Source: CAIYXB01 sp038146805 (lineage in GTDB: Bacteria; Cyanobacteriota; Vampirovibrionia; LMEP-6097). From it: a stretch of DNA of 64,000 nucleotides. Shown one piece after another: positions 34,143 through 42,731 of this stretch (position 1 is the first letter of the stretch; each line of letters begins with the position of its first letter). The position numbers and the translations under genes are program-made. The notes beneath the pieces were generated by a model. It did not search any database. It was not told the origin of the DNA and worked only from the letters and a program-made list of their open reading frames with translations. The stretch spans positions 37,145 to 101,144 of the forward strand of contig JAYQSH010000007.1 of the NCBI GenBank assembly GCA_038146805.1. Direction: 5' to 3'.

Positions 34143-35133
34143 CAATCTTTGGATCAAAATAGTCTCTTAAAGTATCACCTATGATATTAAAAGAAAACAC
34201 TGATGCAAAAATCAATAGTGCTGGTGTCCATAAAAGCCAGGGGCGAGTGAGGATATTGCTGAGTTCTTTGCCCTCTGCTAAAATATTTCCCCAACTTGGG
34301 TCAGGTTGATTTATGCCTAAGCCCAAAAAACTTAAGGCTGTTTCACCAATGATAAAGCCGGGTACCGATAAAGTTGCCGCGATTATAACAAAGCTAAAAG
34401 TATGTGGTAGTAAGTGTTTGAGGATTATAGAAATTTCTTTTAAACCAATTGTTTTTGCTGATTCTATAAATTCTTTTTCTTTAATCGCTAAAACTTGACC
34501 GCGTATTATTCGCGCAAGTGAAGCCCAAGAAATAAATGAAAGTATAAAAGTTATCAAGGCAAATCTTTGAAAATTGCTCAGGCTTGCTGGTAAAAGTGCA
34601 GAGAGAATGATCAATAAATAAAAACTAGGCAAGGACATTATTGCTTCTGCTAAGCGCATCATTAAATTATCTATCCATGATCCAAAAAACCCTGAGATAG
34701 CTCCATACAAAAGCCCTAAAGGAAAAGCAATTATTAAAGAAATAAAGCCGATAGTCAAGCTCGGTCTTGCTCCATACAAAATTCTAGAGAATAAATCTCT
34801 GCCAAGACTATCTGTTCCAAGTAAAAAGAAATTATTGTCTTTATTAATATGTAAAATTTTATTGTTTTTAAAAAACTCTAGATAGAATTTTTTTTCTTTG
34901 TTTTCAATGTTGATTTTTTGTAGTTTTTTAGGGTCTACTTTTTGGTCAATTTGATAGCTATATAAACCTCCTTGGTCGATATAAATTTTGCTTGGCGCGC
35001 TGTAGCCAAATTTGCTATGCAATTCATTTGCAGGATAGGGAGCAATCAAATCTGCAAAAAAACAGAGACTGTAAATAAGTGCTAAAAAAAGCAGAGAAAA
35101 TAGATTTAGTTTATTTTTTAATAACTTTTGCAT
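34132..35133 (-). CDS. ABC transporter permease, oligopeptide/dipeptide type (OppC/DppC-like)
   Basis: 333 residues. One N-terminal membrane helix (LFSLLFLALIYSLCFF), a periplasmic segment of about 80 residues, then five helices with the permease EAA loop EFIESAKTIGLKEISIILKH (about 230-249) and GTDSLGRDLFSR before the transmembrane domain. It is the inner-membrane partner of a peptide or nickel importer. No OppB, ATPase or binding protein is adjacent, so other components must be elsewhere. The internal periplasmic segment (KKLQKINIENKEKKFYLEF) is longer than usual. Confidence 0.88.
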   Translation of the reverse strand: MQKLLKNKLNLFSLLFLALIYSLCFFADLIAPYPANELHSKFGYSAPSKIYIDQGGLYSYQIDQKVDPKKLQKINIENKEKKFYLEFFKNNKILHINKDNNFFLLGTDSLGRDLFSRILYGARPSLTIGFISLIIAFPLGLLYGAISGFFGSWIDNLMMRLAEAIMSLPSFYLLIILSALLPASLSNFQRFALITFILSFISWASLARIIRGQVLAIKEKEFIESAKTIGLKEISIILKHLLPHTFSFVIIAATLSVPGFIIGETALSFLGLGINQPDPSWGNILAEGKELSNILTRPWLLWTPALLIFASVFSFNIIGDTLRDYFDPKIAKS

Positions 35134-35161
35134 AAATTCATACTACTGCTAGTATTTTATT

Positions 35162-35506
35162 ATGCTTTTAAGAAAATTATTTACTTTAAGCTTTATTTGT
35201 ATTGTATGTGCTTCGTGTGCATTGTTTCATGAAGATATGAAAATTGTAAATGAAGCTCTTGCAAAAAAAGATTTCTCGTCTGCAATAATTGAGCTTGATG
35301 ATATGCAAAGCTCTTATGCAAAAAAACTAAATTCAAAAGTTCATGTTGATTTTGCTCTCTCAATTTTAAAAGATTTAACACAAGAAGCAAACTTAAGGTA
35401 TTTGACTGCAAAAGATCTGTTAGAAAAAGCAGTTAGCCTAGACCCTAAAAATAAAGATGCTAGGGTATACTATTTGATGGTTTTAAAGTTGATAAAAAAT
35501 GACTGA
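35162..35506 (+). CDS. small lipoprotein with a TPR-like helical repeat
   Basis: 114 residues. The signal peptide ends in a lipobox-like VCASC (Cys about 19), implying lipid anchoring in the envelope. The remainder is helical, and the last 45 residues (AKDLLEKAVSLDPKNKDARV) resemble one TPR unit. An extended -10 (TGC then TAGTAT, 35147-35155) ends 6 nt before the ATG, nearly the same sequence as before the gene at 13067. It overlaps plsY by 8 nt. Function is unknown. Confidence 0.75.
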   Translation: MLLRKLFTLSFICIVCASCALFHEDMKIVNEALAKKDFSSAIIELDDMQSSYAKKLNSKVHVDFALSILKDLTQEANLRYLTAKDLLEKAVSLDPKNKDARVYYLMVLKLIKND

Positions 35507-36125
35507 AATAAATTATTTAAACTTATTAATCACAATTTTAGTGATTTATTTAATTGCCGCAATTCCTTTTGGTTATTACATTGGATTAATGCATGGTGTA
35601 GATTTAAGTAAAACTGGTAGCGGCAGTACTGGAGCTACAAATGTAATGCGTAATGTGGGTAAATGGCAGGCATTACTTGTTCTTATTCTTGATGCTTTAA
35701 AAGGTTTTGTACCAATTTTCTATTTGAAGAATTTCAGCACTTACCTTAGCGCTGATGCAAATATTTTTCTTGCTATGTTTTTACTTTTTTTGCCTCTTTT
35801 TGCTCATACAAAAAGCGTTTATATCGGCTTTAAAGGCGGTAAGTCATCTGCTACTTCGTTGGGTGTACTTTTTGCAATTAACTGGATTATTGGTTTAGTA
35901 ATTATAAGTACTTGGGCAGTTACTGTGACCCTTTCTGGTATTTCGTCTTTGGGATCTATTGTATCGGGACCTTTGGTACCTGTTTTGATGTGGATTTTTA
36001 AAGAAGACGCTTTATATCGTTATTTTGGGATTATTGCTTTTATTTTTATTGTTTTTGTGAAGCACAGATCTAATATTTTTAGATTAATTCGTGGAGAAGA
36101 ATATAATTTTAAAGATAAACATTAG
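35499..36125 (+). CDS. plsY: acyl-phosphate:glycerol-3-phosphate acyltransferase PlsY
   Basis: 208 residues, polytopic. PlsY motifs: GSGSTGATNVMRNVGKW (about 41-57), FKGGKSSATSLG (about 108-120) and KHRSNIFRLIRGEE near the C-terminus. It makes lysophosphatidic acid from acyl-phosphate at the inner membrane. It starts inside the lipoprotein gene (8-nt overlap). A GC-containing hairpin at 36142-36166 follows the stop codon. Confidence 0.95.
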   Translation: MTEINYLNLLITILVIYLIAAIPFGYYIGLMHGVDLSKTGSGSTGATNVMRNVGKWQALLVLILDALKGFVPIFYLKNFSTYLSADANIFLAMFLLFLPLFAHTKSVYIGFKGGKSSATSLGVLFAINWIIGLVIISTWAVTVTLSGISSLGSIVSGPLVPVLMWIFKEDALYRYFGIIAFIFIVFVKHRSNIFRLIRGEEYNFKDKH

Positions 36126-36141
36126 AGTTTCTACAGTTTCC

Positions 36142-36166
36142 ACTTAGCGCAGCATCTGTGCTAAGT
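36142..36166 (+). terminator. hairpin after plsY, possible terminator
   Basis: ACTTAGCGCAG and CTGTGCTAAGT pair over 11 bp (one G-U) with loop CAT, 16 nt after the plsY stop. The sequence after it (TAAATAGG) has no T-tract, so intrinsic termination would be weak. Confidence 0.4.
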
Positions 36167-36172
36167 TAAATA

Positions 36173-36210
36173 GGACACTTCGGACCGTGTTATTTTTGTC
36201 TCATTTCTTA
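36173..36210. repeat. short dispersed repeat, copy 1
   Basis: GACACTTCGGACCGTGTTA, six variable bases, then TGTCTCATTTCTTA matches 51546-51582 closely. Both copies are intergenic. Internal ACAC/GTGT arms could form a short stem. Identity of the element is unknown. Confidence 0.55.
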
Positions 36211-36246
36211 ATTTGGGTATATTTGTTTCACTTTTTCAATTCTTAA

Positions 36247-36478
36247 GGGACTGATTCCAAACCCCATTTTGAATTTTAAAATACAGTGAAATGTTAAAAT
36301 CACTAGCAAATGGGGTCAGAAATCAGTCCCACAAACGACCTTACGCTTAGCTTGTTTCACTGCGTGAAACTCACTAAGCGACGGTGTTTGATTCTTTTGT
36401 TAGGCGTATCTAACCAAACCCTACTTATGCCCAAATCTAAAGACTCGAGATACTTATTACGGGTTTGGAAGCACGCCC
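36247..36478 (+). mobile_element. 232-bp MITE, copy 2
   Basis: Starts GGGACTGATTCCAAACCCC and ends ACGGGTTTGGAAGCACGCCC; flanked by the 5-bp duplication CTTAA (36242-36246 and 36479-36483). It has the same length as copy 1 and differs at only a few positions. The first 80 bp form an inverted repeat (GGGACTGATT.../...AATCAGTCCC); the centre holds a long hairpin CGCTTAG-CTT-GTTTCAC-TGC-GTGAAAC-TCA-CTAAGCG. It has no coding capacity. It lies in the 429-bp gap between plsY and the cyclo-ligase gene. Confidence 0.88.
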
Positions 36479-36554
36479 CTTAAATATAGATTTTATTGCG
36501 CCTCAAAACTTCGTTTTTCAGCGAATCCTTAATAAATAGTTTATAATTTTATTA

Positions 36555-37118
36555 GTGTTAATTTTAGATGATCAAAACAAAAAATCATTAAGGTCTCGAG
36601 TAAAACAAGAGCAGCGCTCTTTGTTTAGTGATCAAAGTGATTTTTATGATAGACAAAATAAGCTTATTTCTTTAATTGAAATGAGTGATTTTTTTAAAAA
36701 TGCAAAAACAATTTTGACATATTATCCTTTAGAAGGAGAATTTGATTTAACTTCTTTAATTATTGCAAATCCCAATAAGCGTTGGGCTATTCCAAGACCT
36801 ATTGGTGAAGGTGTAATGCTTTGTTTTGAAACAGATGAGCTCTATAACCTCTTAAGTCTTAAAAACGGTTTAAAAGTGCCTATAGCAACTTCTAATTTGA
36901 TTCAGCCTAGTGAATTTGATTTGATTTTAATTCCTGCTTTGGCTTTTGATAAAAATGGCTATCGTTTAGGTAGAGGTGGAGGATATTACGATAGGTTTTT
37001 AACTAGGATATCATCTAAAGCTAAGACTGTTGGTGTAATTGCTAAAGAACTTTATTTTGAAAATTTACCCTCTTTAGAAAGTCACGATAAAGCTGTTGAT
37101 AAAGTTATTGTTGTTTAA
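36555..37118 (+). CDS. 5-formyltetrahydrofolate cyclo-ligase
   Basis: 187 residues. The C-terminal signature NGYRLGRGGGYYDRFL is clear, along with the ATP-binding Arg near the N-terminus (SLRSRVKQEQRSL) and the YYPLEGEFDL segment. It converts 5-formyl-THF to methenyl-THF using ATP. The start is GTG; a consensus TATAAT (36542-36547) ends 7 nt upstream, making a leaderless mRNA likely. It stands alone next to convergent aroE, 16 nt apart. Confidence 0.93.
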   Translation: MLILDDQNKKSLRSRVKQEQRSLFSDQSDFYDRQNKLISLIEMSDFFKNAKTILTYYPLEGEFDLTSLIIANPNKRWAIPRPIGEGVMLCFETDELYNLLSLKNGLKVPIATSNLIQPSEFDLILIPALAFDKNGYRLGRGGGYYDRFLTRISSKAKTVGVIAKELYFENLPSLESHDKAVDKVIVV

Positions 37119-37134
37119 TTATCTGTTTGATTTC

Positions 37135-37957
37135 TTAAAAAGCTTCTGACATTACGTCATATAATTTTTGATCTGCTTCAATATCAAGCCAATGTTGTAT
37201 TGCATAGATTGCCTGCCAAATTAACATATCTTTGCCGTTAATTGTTTGTAAGCCAATCTCTCTAGCTTCTTGTAATAGTCTTGTATCAGAATAAATTAAA
37301 TCATATATAAAAGAATTTTTTTCGAGACTTGAAAGTAATTCTTGGCTTAATGGTGTTTCATGACTTAATCTTCCTTGTCCGATTGGAGTGCAGTTGATGA
37401 CAAGGTTATAGGGCTTTAAATCAATGTCATTACGCAGTGTCTTAATTTCAAGATTAACCAATGAACTATTTTCAAAGTCTTGTTCTACTTTAATTGGATT
37501 TCTCGCATAGATATCAATTTGTTTTATACCTATATCTCGTAGTGCATATATTAAAGCCTTAGCTGCTCCTCCTGCTCCGATTAGAGTCGGTTTAATTTCT
37601 TTGATATTTGGAATTGGTTTTAAAGATTCAAGAAAGCCAAAATAATCGGTATTAAATCCAGTAATTCCCATTTCATTGACATGAACTGTATTTGCCGCAC
37701 CAATTTTTTTTTACAAGTTCATTTGATCTATTAAGATACTTTAGAATTTTTTCTTTGTAGGGAATTGTAATATTTAATCCATTAACTTGTTGTAAAAGTT
37801 CAATTATTTCTCTTTCAAAATTATTCTTTTCAATTTCATAATTTTCATAAATTGCATTTACTTTTAAATATTCAAAAGCTGCATTTTGAATATTGATTGA
37901 TTTGCTATGAGACAAAGAACTGCCGATTAATCCAAATTTTAGTTCTTGTGTCTGCAT
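37135..37957 (-). CDS. aroE: shikimate dehydrogenase, frame broken at an A9 run
   Basis: Two reading frames together make a complete AroE. The 5' frame (from 37957) has LIGSSLSHSKS and NITIPYKE; it goes off frame after NELVKK at A9 (37712 to 37704 on this strand) and stops at 37673. Removing one A restores KKIGAANTVHVNEMGITGFN and joins the 3' frame, which holds NTDYFGF, the NADP loop GAGGAAKALIYAL and the terminal WQAIYAIQHWL. The restored length is about 273 residues, normal for the family. It reduces dehydroshikimate. Sequencing error or transcriptional slippage at A9 is more likely than gene loss, since no other damage is visible. Confidence 0.87.
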
Positions 37958-37973
37958 TAATTTAATTATTCCA

Positions 37974-40900
37974 CTAAACTCTTGCTAAGGCTTCTTCAAA
38001 TTCTTTTTTATAATCTTGTATAGACTTAACTTTAAAGTTTTCACTTTTCAAGGTTTGCAGGGCTTGTACAGTAGCTAAAGCCCCAGTGACTGTTGTTATT
38101 ACTGGTATATTTTTTTCTTGAGCAATTTTTGTTATAACTGTACTGTCTTCATAGGCTTGTTTTCCTGATGGCACATTAAAAATTAAACTTATTTCGTTGT
38201 TTTTGAGCATATCTGTAATATTTGGTCTGCCTTCTTTGACTTTGTTAGTTTTTTCTATTGTTATATTTTGTTCTTCTAATACACTTGCTGTTCCACTTGT
38301 TGCAACAATACTGTAGTTTTGCGCAATCAGTTGTTTGGCAATTTCAATGGCATGTTCTTTGTCATCATTTCTAAAACTCAAAAATACCTTTCCTGATTTT
38401 GGAAGATTTAAACCAGCTCCAATCTGTGCTTTTGCAAAAGCATGTGCAAAGTTATCACTGATACCCATAACTTCTCCTGTGCTTTTCATTTCTGGACCAA
38501 GAAACACACTAGAACCATCAAATTTATTAAAAGAAAAAACTGCTTCTTTGACTGAGATTTGGTTTTGGTTGCGCTTGTTAATAATTTCTCTAAAGTCTTT
38601 GATTTTTGCACCAGCCATAATCAAAGCTGCAAGTTCAGCCCAAGCTATGCCATTTGCTTTTGAAATAAAAGGAACACTTCGACTTGCTCTTGGGTTTACT
38701 TCCAATATAAAAAGTTCTTCGTCTTTTACAGCAAACTGAATATTCATTAATCCTTTTACTTCTAGGGCTAATGCGAGTTTTTTTGTTGCTGATTTTATTT
38801 GTGCATTAATTTCTGCTGAAAGTCCTTGAGCGGGATATACACAAGCTGAATCACCGCTATGAACTCCTGCATATTCAACGTGCTCCATAATACCAGCAAG
38901 TACACATTCTTCGCCGTCTGCAATAGCGTCTACATCTACTTCAACAGCTGCATCTAAAAACTTATCTATTAAGATTGGAAATTGATCTCGCTCAACAAGA
39001 ACTCTAGCAAGCCAGTTTTTGAGTTCTTCGTCGTTGTTGACAATATCCATGCCTCTACCACCAAGTACATAGCTCGGTCTGATAACAACTGGGTAGCCAA
39101 TATCATTTGCTTTTATTTTTGTTTCTTCTATTGTGTTTGCAATAGCATTTTGAGTTTGTTTGAGATTCAAAGCCTTTAGTAATTTTCCAAAGCTATCTCT
39201 ATCTTCTGCTAGATCGATTTTTTCAGGTAAGGTACCAATTATAGTTACACCATGATCTTCTAATGCCTTACAAATATTAAGTGGTGTTTGTCCGCCAAGC
39301 TGAATAATTACACCCTTGATACTGTTGCCGTTCAACTTTTCACGATGATAAATCTCTAAAACATCTTCTACTGTTATTGGCTCAAAATATAATTTATCGC
39401 TTGAATCAAAATCGGTAGAAACCGTTTCTGGATTATTGTTAATCATAATGGTTTCAAATCCAGCCCTAGATAAAGCTTGAGCCGCTTTTACGCAACAATA
39501 ATCAAACTCAATTCCTTGTCCAATTCTGTTAGGTCCACCGCCTAAGATGATAATCTTTTCTTTTGCAGAATATTCTGTTTCGTCTTCTTCTTCATAACTT
39601 GAATAAAAATATGGTGTATGAGAAACAAACTCACCAGCACAAGTATCAATTTTTTTGTAAACAGGAATGATTTTTTGCTTATGTCTAAATTCAAATATTT
39701 CTTTTTTGCTTACTTTATACTCAACACTAATAATTGTGGCTAATTGTTTATCAGAGAAGCCCATCTTTTTAAGTTTTAAAAGAGTCTCAGTATCGAGTAT
39801 ACGAGAAAGAATTTTTTCTTTGCTTAGTTTGTTTATATTGCCCGAAGCAGTTGCTCTTGAAGTTTCTCTTTGTACTTTTTCTTGTAGAGCAATTGTTTCA
39901 AGAACTATTTCTTTTAGGTGTGCTAGAAACCATTTATCTATTTTGGTTTTTACAAAAACTTCTTCTATACTTGCTCCTAAGTACATTGCACAAAATATTT
40001 GACTTAATCTTTGTGAGTTTGGAGTATTGATTTTTTTTAGATATTCATTTCGAAGTTCAACTACATCTTGTTGTTGCTCATAATCTTTACCAATCTTCCT
40101 GACAATTTCTTTATCAAAAAAACCTATTGGTCCTTTACTCTCAAGGCTTCTAAGTGCCTTTTGAAAACTTTCTTTGAAACTTCTACCAATAGCCATAGTC
40201 TCGCCTACAGACTTCATTTGTGTGTTTAATATGTCTTTGGTTTCTGGGAATTTTTCAAATGCAAATCTTGGGATTTTTGTGACAACGTAGTCTATACTTG
40301 GCTCGAAACTTGCCATTGTTTTTTTTGTAATGTCATTAGGGATTTCATTAAGTGTATATCCTACTGAAAGTTTTGCGGCGATTTTTGCAATAGGAAATCC
40401 TGTAGCTTTAGAGGCAAGTGCACTTGATCTAGATACTCTTGGGTTCATTTCAATGATAATAATTTCGCCAGTATCAGGGTTTAAAGCAAATTGAACATTA
40501 CTACCACCTGTTTCAACACCAACTGCTCGTATGATTTTGATGGCAGCATTTCTTAAAGCCTGAAACTCTTTATCTGAGATTGTTTGAGTTGGTGCAACTG
40601 TGATGCTGTCACCAGTATGTACGCCCATAGGATCTAGGTTTTCAATGGTACAAATGATCACTACATTGTCTTTGAGGTCACGCATAACTTCAAATTCAAT
40701 TTCTTTCCAACCTAAAACAGATTGTTCAACTAATATTTGTTTAACAGGACTTGCATTTAATCCTTTAACTGCAATGTTTTGTAATTCTTCTTGGTTATAA
40801 GCTATGCCACCACCATAACCTCCAAGTGTAAATGCCGGACGGATTATGATAGGGAAGCCTATTTTGTCTGCTATGTCTATTGCTTCTGCAAGTGTGGTTG

Positions 40901-41345
40901 CAATTTCTGATCTTGGTGATTTTAAGCCAATAGAACTCATTAAGTTCTTAAATTTTTCTCTATCTTCTGCAACTTCGATAGCGTCTAATTTTGCACCAAT
41001 TAATTCAACATTGTACTCTTCTAAAAAACCATCTTTAGCAAGGCTCACAGCGATGTTTAAGCTTGTTTGACCGCCCATTGTAGGTAAAAGTGCGCAAGGT
41101 CTTTCTTTGCGAATTACTTCTTTTACATATTCTGGAGTGATAGGCTCAATATAGGTTTGATCAGCAGATTCAGGATCTGTCATGATGGTAGCTGGGTTTG
41201 AGTTGATAAGTATAACTTCATATCCCTCTTCTCTAAGAGCTTTACAAGCTTGAGTTCCAGAATAATCAAATTCACATGCTTGACCTATGATAATAGGCCC
41301 AGCACCAACGATTAAAATTTTTTTCAGGTCAGTTCTTTTTGGCAC
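37974..41345 (-). CDS. carB: carbamoyl-phosphate synthase large subunit
   Basis: 1123 residues, slightly longer than the usual 1070. Two homologous synthetase halves are seen (GPIIIGQACEFDYSGTQACK near the N-terminus; GPNRIGQGIEFDYCCVKAAQ near 605), each with an ATP-grasp domain, separated by the oligomerisation domain (about 410-590, where much of the extra length lies), and a C-terminal MGS-like allosteric domain (about 985-1123). It makes carbamoyl phosphate for pyrimidines and arginine; pyrE and argH are in the window. The start is GTG 41345, with TAAAAT about 9 nt upstream on this strand. A perfect 8-bp-stem hairpin lies 67 nt upstream. Confidence 0.97.
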   Translation of the reverse strand: MPKRTDLKKILIVGAGPIIIGQACEFDYSGTQACKALREEGYEVILINSNPATIMTDPESADQTYIEPITPEYVKEVIRKERPCALLPTMGGQTSLNIAVSLAKDGFLEEYNVELIGAKLDAIEVAEDREKFKNLMSSIGLKSPRSEIATTLAEAIDIADKIGFPIIIRPAFTLGGYGGGIAYNQEELQNIAVKGLNASPVKQILVEQSVLGWKEIEFEVMRDLKDNVVIICTIENLDPMGVHTGDSITVAPTQTISDKEFQALRNAAIKIIRAVGVETGGSNVQFALNPDTGEIIIIEMNPRVSRSSALASKATGFPIAKIAAKLSVGYTLNEIPNDITKKTMASFEPSIDYVVTKIPRFAFEKFPETKDILNTQMKSVGETMAIGRSFKESFQKALRSLESKGPIGFFDKEIVRKIGKDYEQQQDVVELRNEYLKKINTPNSQRLSQIFCAMYLGASIEEVFVKTKIDKWFLAHLKEIVLETIALQEKVQRETSRATASGNINKLSKEKILSRILDTETLLKLKKMGFSDKQLATIISVEYKVSKKEIFEFRHKQKIIPVYKKIDTCAGEFVSHTPYFYSSYEEEDETEYSAKEKIIILGGGPNRIGQGIEFDYCCVKAAQALSRAGFETIMINNNPETVSTDFDSSDKLYFEPITVEDVLEIYHREKLNGNSIKGVIIQLGGQTPLNICKALEDHGVTIIGTLPEKIDLAEDRDSFGKLLKALNLKQTQNAIANTIEETKIKANDIGYPVVIRPSYVLGGRGMDIVNNDEELKNWLARVLVERDQFPILIDKFLDAAVEVDVDAIADGEECVLAGIMEHVEYAGVHSGDSACVYPAQGLSAEINAQIKSATKKLALALEVKGLMNIQFAVKDEELFILEVNPRASRSVPFISKANGIAWAELAALIMAGAKIKDFREIINKRNQNQISVKEAVFSFNKFDGSSVFLGPEMKSTGEVMGISDNFAHAFAKAQIGAGLNLPKSGKVFLSFRNDDKEHAIEIAKQLIAQNYSIVATSGTASVLEEQNITIEKTNKVKEGRPNITDMLKNNEISLIFNVPSGKQAYEDSTVITKIAQEKNIPVITTVTGALATVQALQTLKSENFKVKSIQDYKKEFEEALARV

Positions 41346-41411
41346 TGAAAAAAAATTTTATCAGTAAAGTACAAAAATTGATATTAAAAATATTAAAAAT
41401 ATAAGCTTAGC

Positions 41412-41432
41412 TTGAACCGATAAGCGGTTCAA
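41412..41432 (-). promoter_or_regulatory. hairpin upstream of carB
   Basis: TTGAACCG-ATAAG-CGGTTCAA is a perfect 8-bp stem with a 5-nt loop, 67-87 nt upstream of the carB GTG. It has no T-tract. It could be an operator or part of a leader; the sequence does not decide. Confidence 0.35.
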
Positions 41433-41733
41433 AATTAATAAACTTGGGAGAAGTTCTTGTGTCAAATTATTCATGTACAAATCAAAGAAGTTAATTTTTA
41501 TCCCTTTCCGATAAGCCATTTAACAATTAAAGAATTATAGAATTTTAATTGCAATATAATTTAATACGGGTGTGCTCAGGATGATAAATTCTTATCTTGA
41601 TGCGGTGAGGCTGTTTCTATTAATTTATTTGAACATTTAATAGCCTTATAAATAGTTCTTAATCGTTACTCTATAAAGACTTTATGATTCAATGAAAAAT
41701 AAGTTTTCAGGCTAATTATGAACATAAATCATA

Positions 41734-41911
41734 AACTGATGCTCTAAACTCCACCTGAATTTTATAAAAGCCTTTAAAACAAAGATATATTAAAAGTTTT
41801 TTGATACATACAGCGCTACGCTATAAATACAAAATAAAATTGTCAAAAGTCTTTTAATTATATTGGTTTTTTGAAGATTTATATTTTCAGGTGGAGTTTA
41901 GAGCAGCAGTT
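41734..41911. mobile_element. 178-bp hairpin MITE-like element
   Basis: Terminal arms at 41734-41759 and 41886-41911 are 26-bp inverted repeats with one mismatch (AACTGATGCTCTAAACTCCA... on the left). The interior continues as an imperfect palindrome (AAAAC...TATATTAAAAG facing CTTTTAATTATATTGGTTTT) around the centre AGCGCTACGCT. It has no coding capacity. Only one copy is in the window. No target duplication is certain. Confidence 0.6.
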
Positions 41912-41986
41912 AATAAAACTTTATATGACTAAAAGTATCTATTAAAAGACAAAATCATGTTCTACACACGAGCTGAGTCTAATAAA

Positions 41987-42116
41987 GGGACTGATTCCAA
42001 ACCCCATTTTGAATTTTAAAATACAGTGAAATGTTAAAATCACTAGCAAATGGGGTCAGAAATCAGTCCCACAAACGACCTTACGCTTAGCTTGTTTCAC
42101 TGCGTGAAACTCACTA
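41987..42116 (+). mobile_element. 232-bp MITE, copy 3 (truncated)
   Basis: Identical over most of its length to copy 2 from GGGACTGATTCC through the GTTTCAC/GTGAAAC stem, then diverges after TCACTA. The right terminal repeat and right target duplication are missing. The break occurs inside the central hairpin, which suggests deletion at the secondary structure. Confidence 0.8.
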
Positions 42117-42278
42117 TTTGCTATTGAGGTTTTTATAAAATTCCCTTTCAGTAAAATTTTTAGTAATTAATTTAAAAAAACAAATACAAAAGCTAAAAAA
42201 ATCAATTAAGATGAACCTAAATTACAAATTTAAAAAAACAAATACTTTAATCTTAAACTGATAAGTAAATTAAATAGG

Positions 42279-42341
42279 AAAGCCTAGTATAGTCTTTGCA
42301 ATCTGGAGAAAATCATAAAGCTTTAACTGTTACTAGGCTTT
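42279..42341 (-). terminator. inverted repeat at the 3' end of the small membrane-protein gene
   Basis: AAAGCCTAGTA (42279-42289) and TACTAGGCTTT (42331-42341) are perfect 11-bp arms separated by 41 nt. On the minus strand the first arm overlaps the last codons of the 52-residue ORF and the second is followed by a T-rich stretch, so it may act as a terminator or stabilise the 3' end. Confidence 0.35.
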
Positions 42342-42481
42342 GTACTAAAAATCATAAATATTAGATCGCTTAAAGTCAATTGCTGAGAGTCACTATTAAT
42401 CCTTTTTTCGCAAATGTAAAAGTTAAAAGCTAAAGCAGCAATAAATAAACTTGATAAAACTAAAACTTGAATTTCACTCAT
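42323..42481 (-). CDS. small single-pass membrane protein (52 residues)
   Basis: ATG 42481 is preceded by TATTAT (42493-42488) at 6 nt, the same leaderless arrangement as other genes here; an ATG 24 nt further up would overlap that box. The product has a hydrophobic helix (VLVLSSLFIAALAFNFYI) followed by a charged tail (CEKRINSDSQQ) and a second moderately hydrophobic stretch (LSDLIFMIF). No homologue is recognised. It stands alone in non-coding DNA, so it may be spurious. Confidence 0.4.
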   Translation of the reverse strand: MSEIQVLVLSSLFIAALAFNFYICEKRINSDSQQLTLSDLIFMIFSTKPSNS

Positions 42482-42731
42482 ACTTATATAATACCATACA
42501 TTCATAAGACTATATCTAAAATATACTTAATTTTGTAAGATAGTCTATTTAGTCTAGGTGCAAGTCGACATAATTCTAAATTATCTTGAGTCGAAATCAA
42601 GGATTTAAGCCATTTTAATTTTCCTAAAATCAAAAATATCAAGTTATGTTAACTCCATAAGAGCTTTCCTGAAATGTCATAACAGATATTGTACAATTTT
42701 AATGCTCTGGTAAATACACAAAGCCAAAAAT

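Larger units (their letters stand above)
41346..42322. other. long non-coding region between carB and a small gene
   Basis: No credible ORF. Contents: a hairpin (41412-41432), a 178-bp hairpin-like MITE (41734-41911), a truncated copy of the 232-bp MITE (41987-42116), and a 19-nt direct repeat AATTTAAAAAAACAAATAC at 42169-42187 and 42227-42245. The stretch 41440-41730 shows no structure I can name. This looks like a landing zone for small mobile elements. Confidence 0.6.

Noticed and set aside
41440..41730. Structured RNA or tRNA in the carB upstream gap
   Set aside because: No acceptor/T-arm signature or known RNA motif was found; only generic AT-rich text.
42169..42245. 19-nt direct repeat AATTTAAAAAAACAAATAC
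   Set aside because: A/T homopolymer-rich and local; probably a small duplication without evident function.
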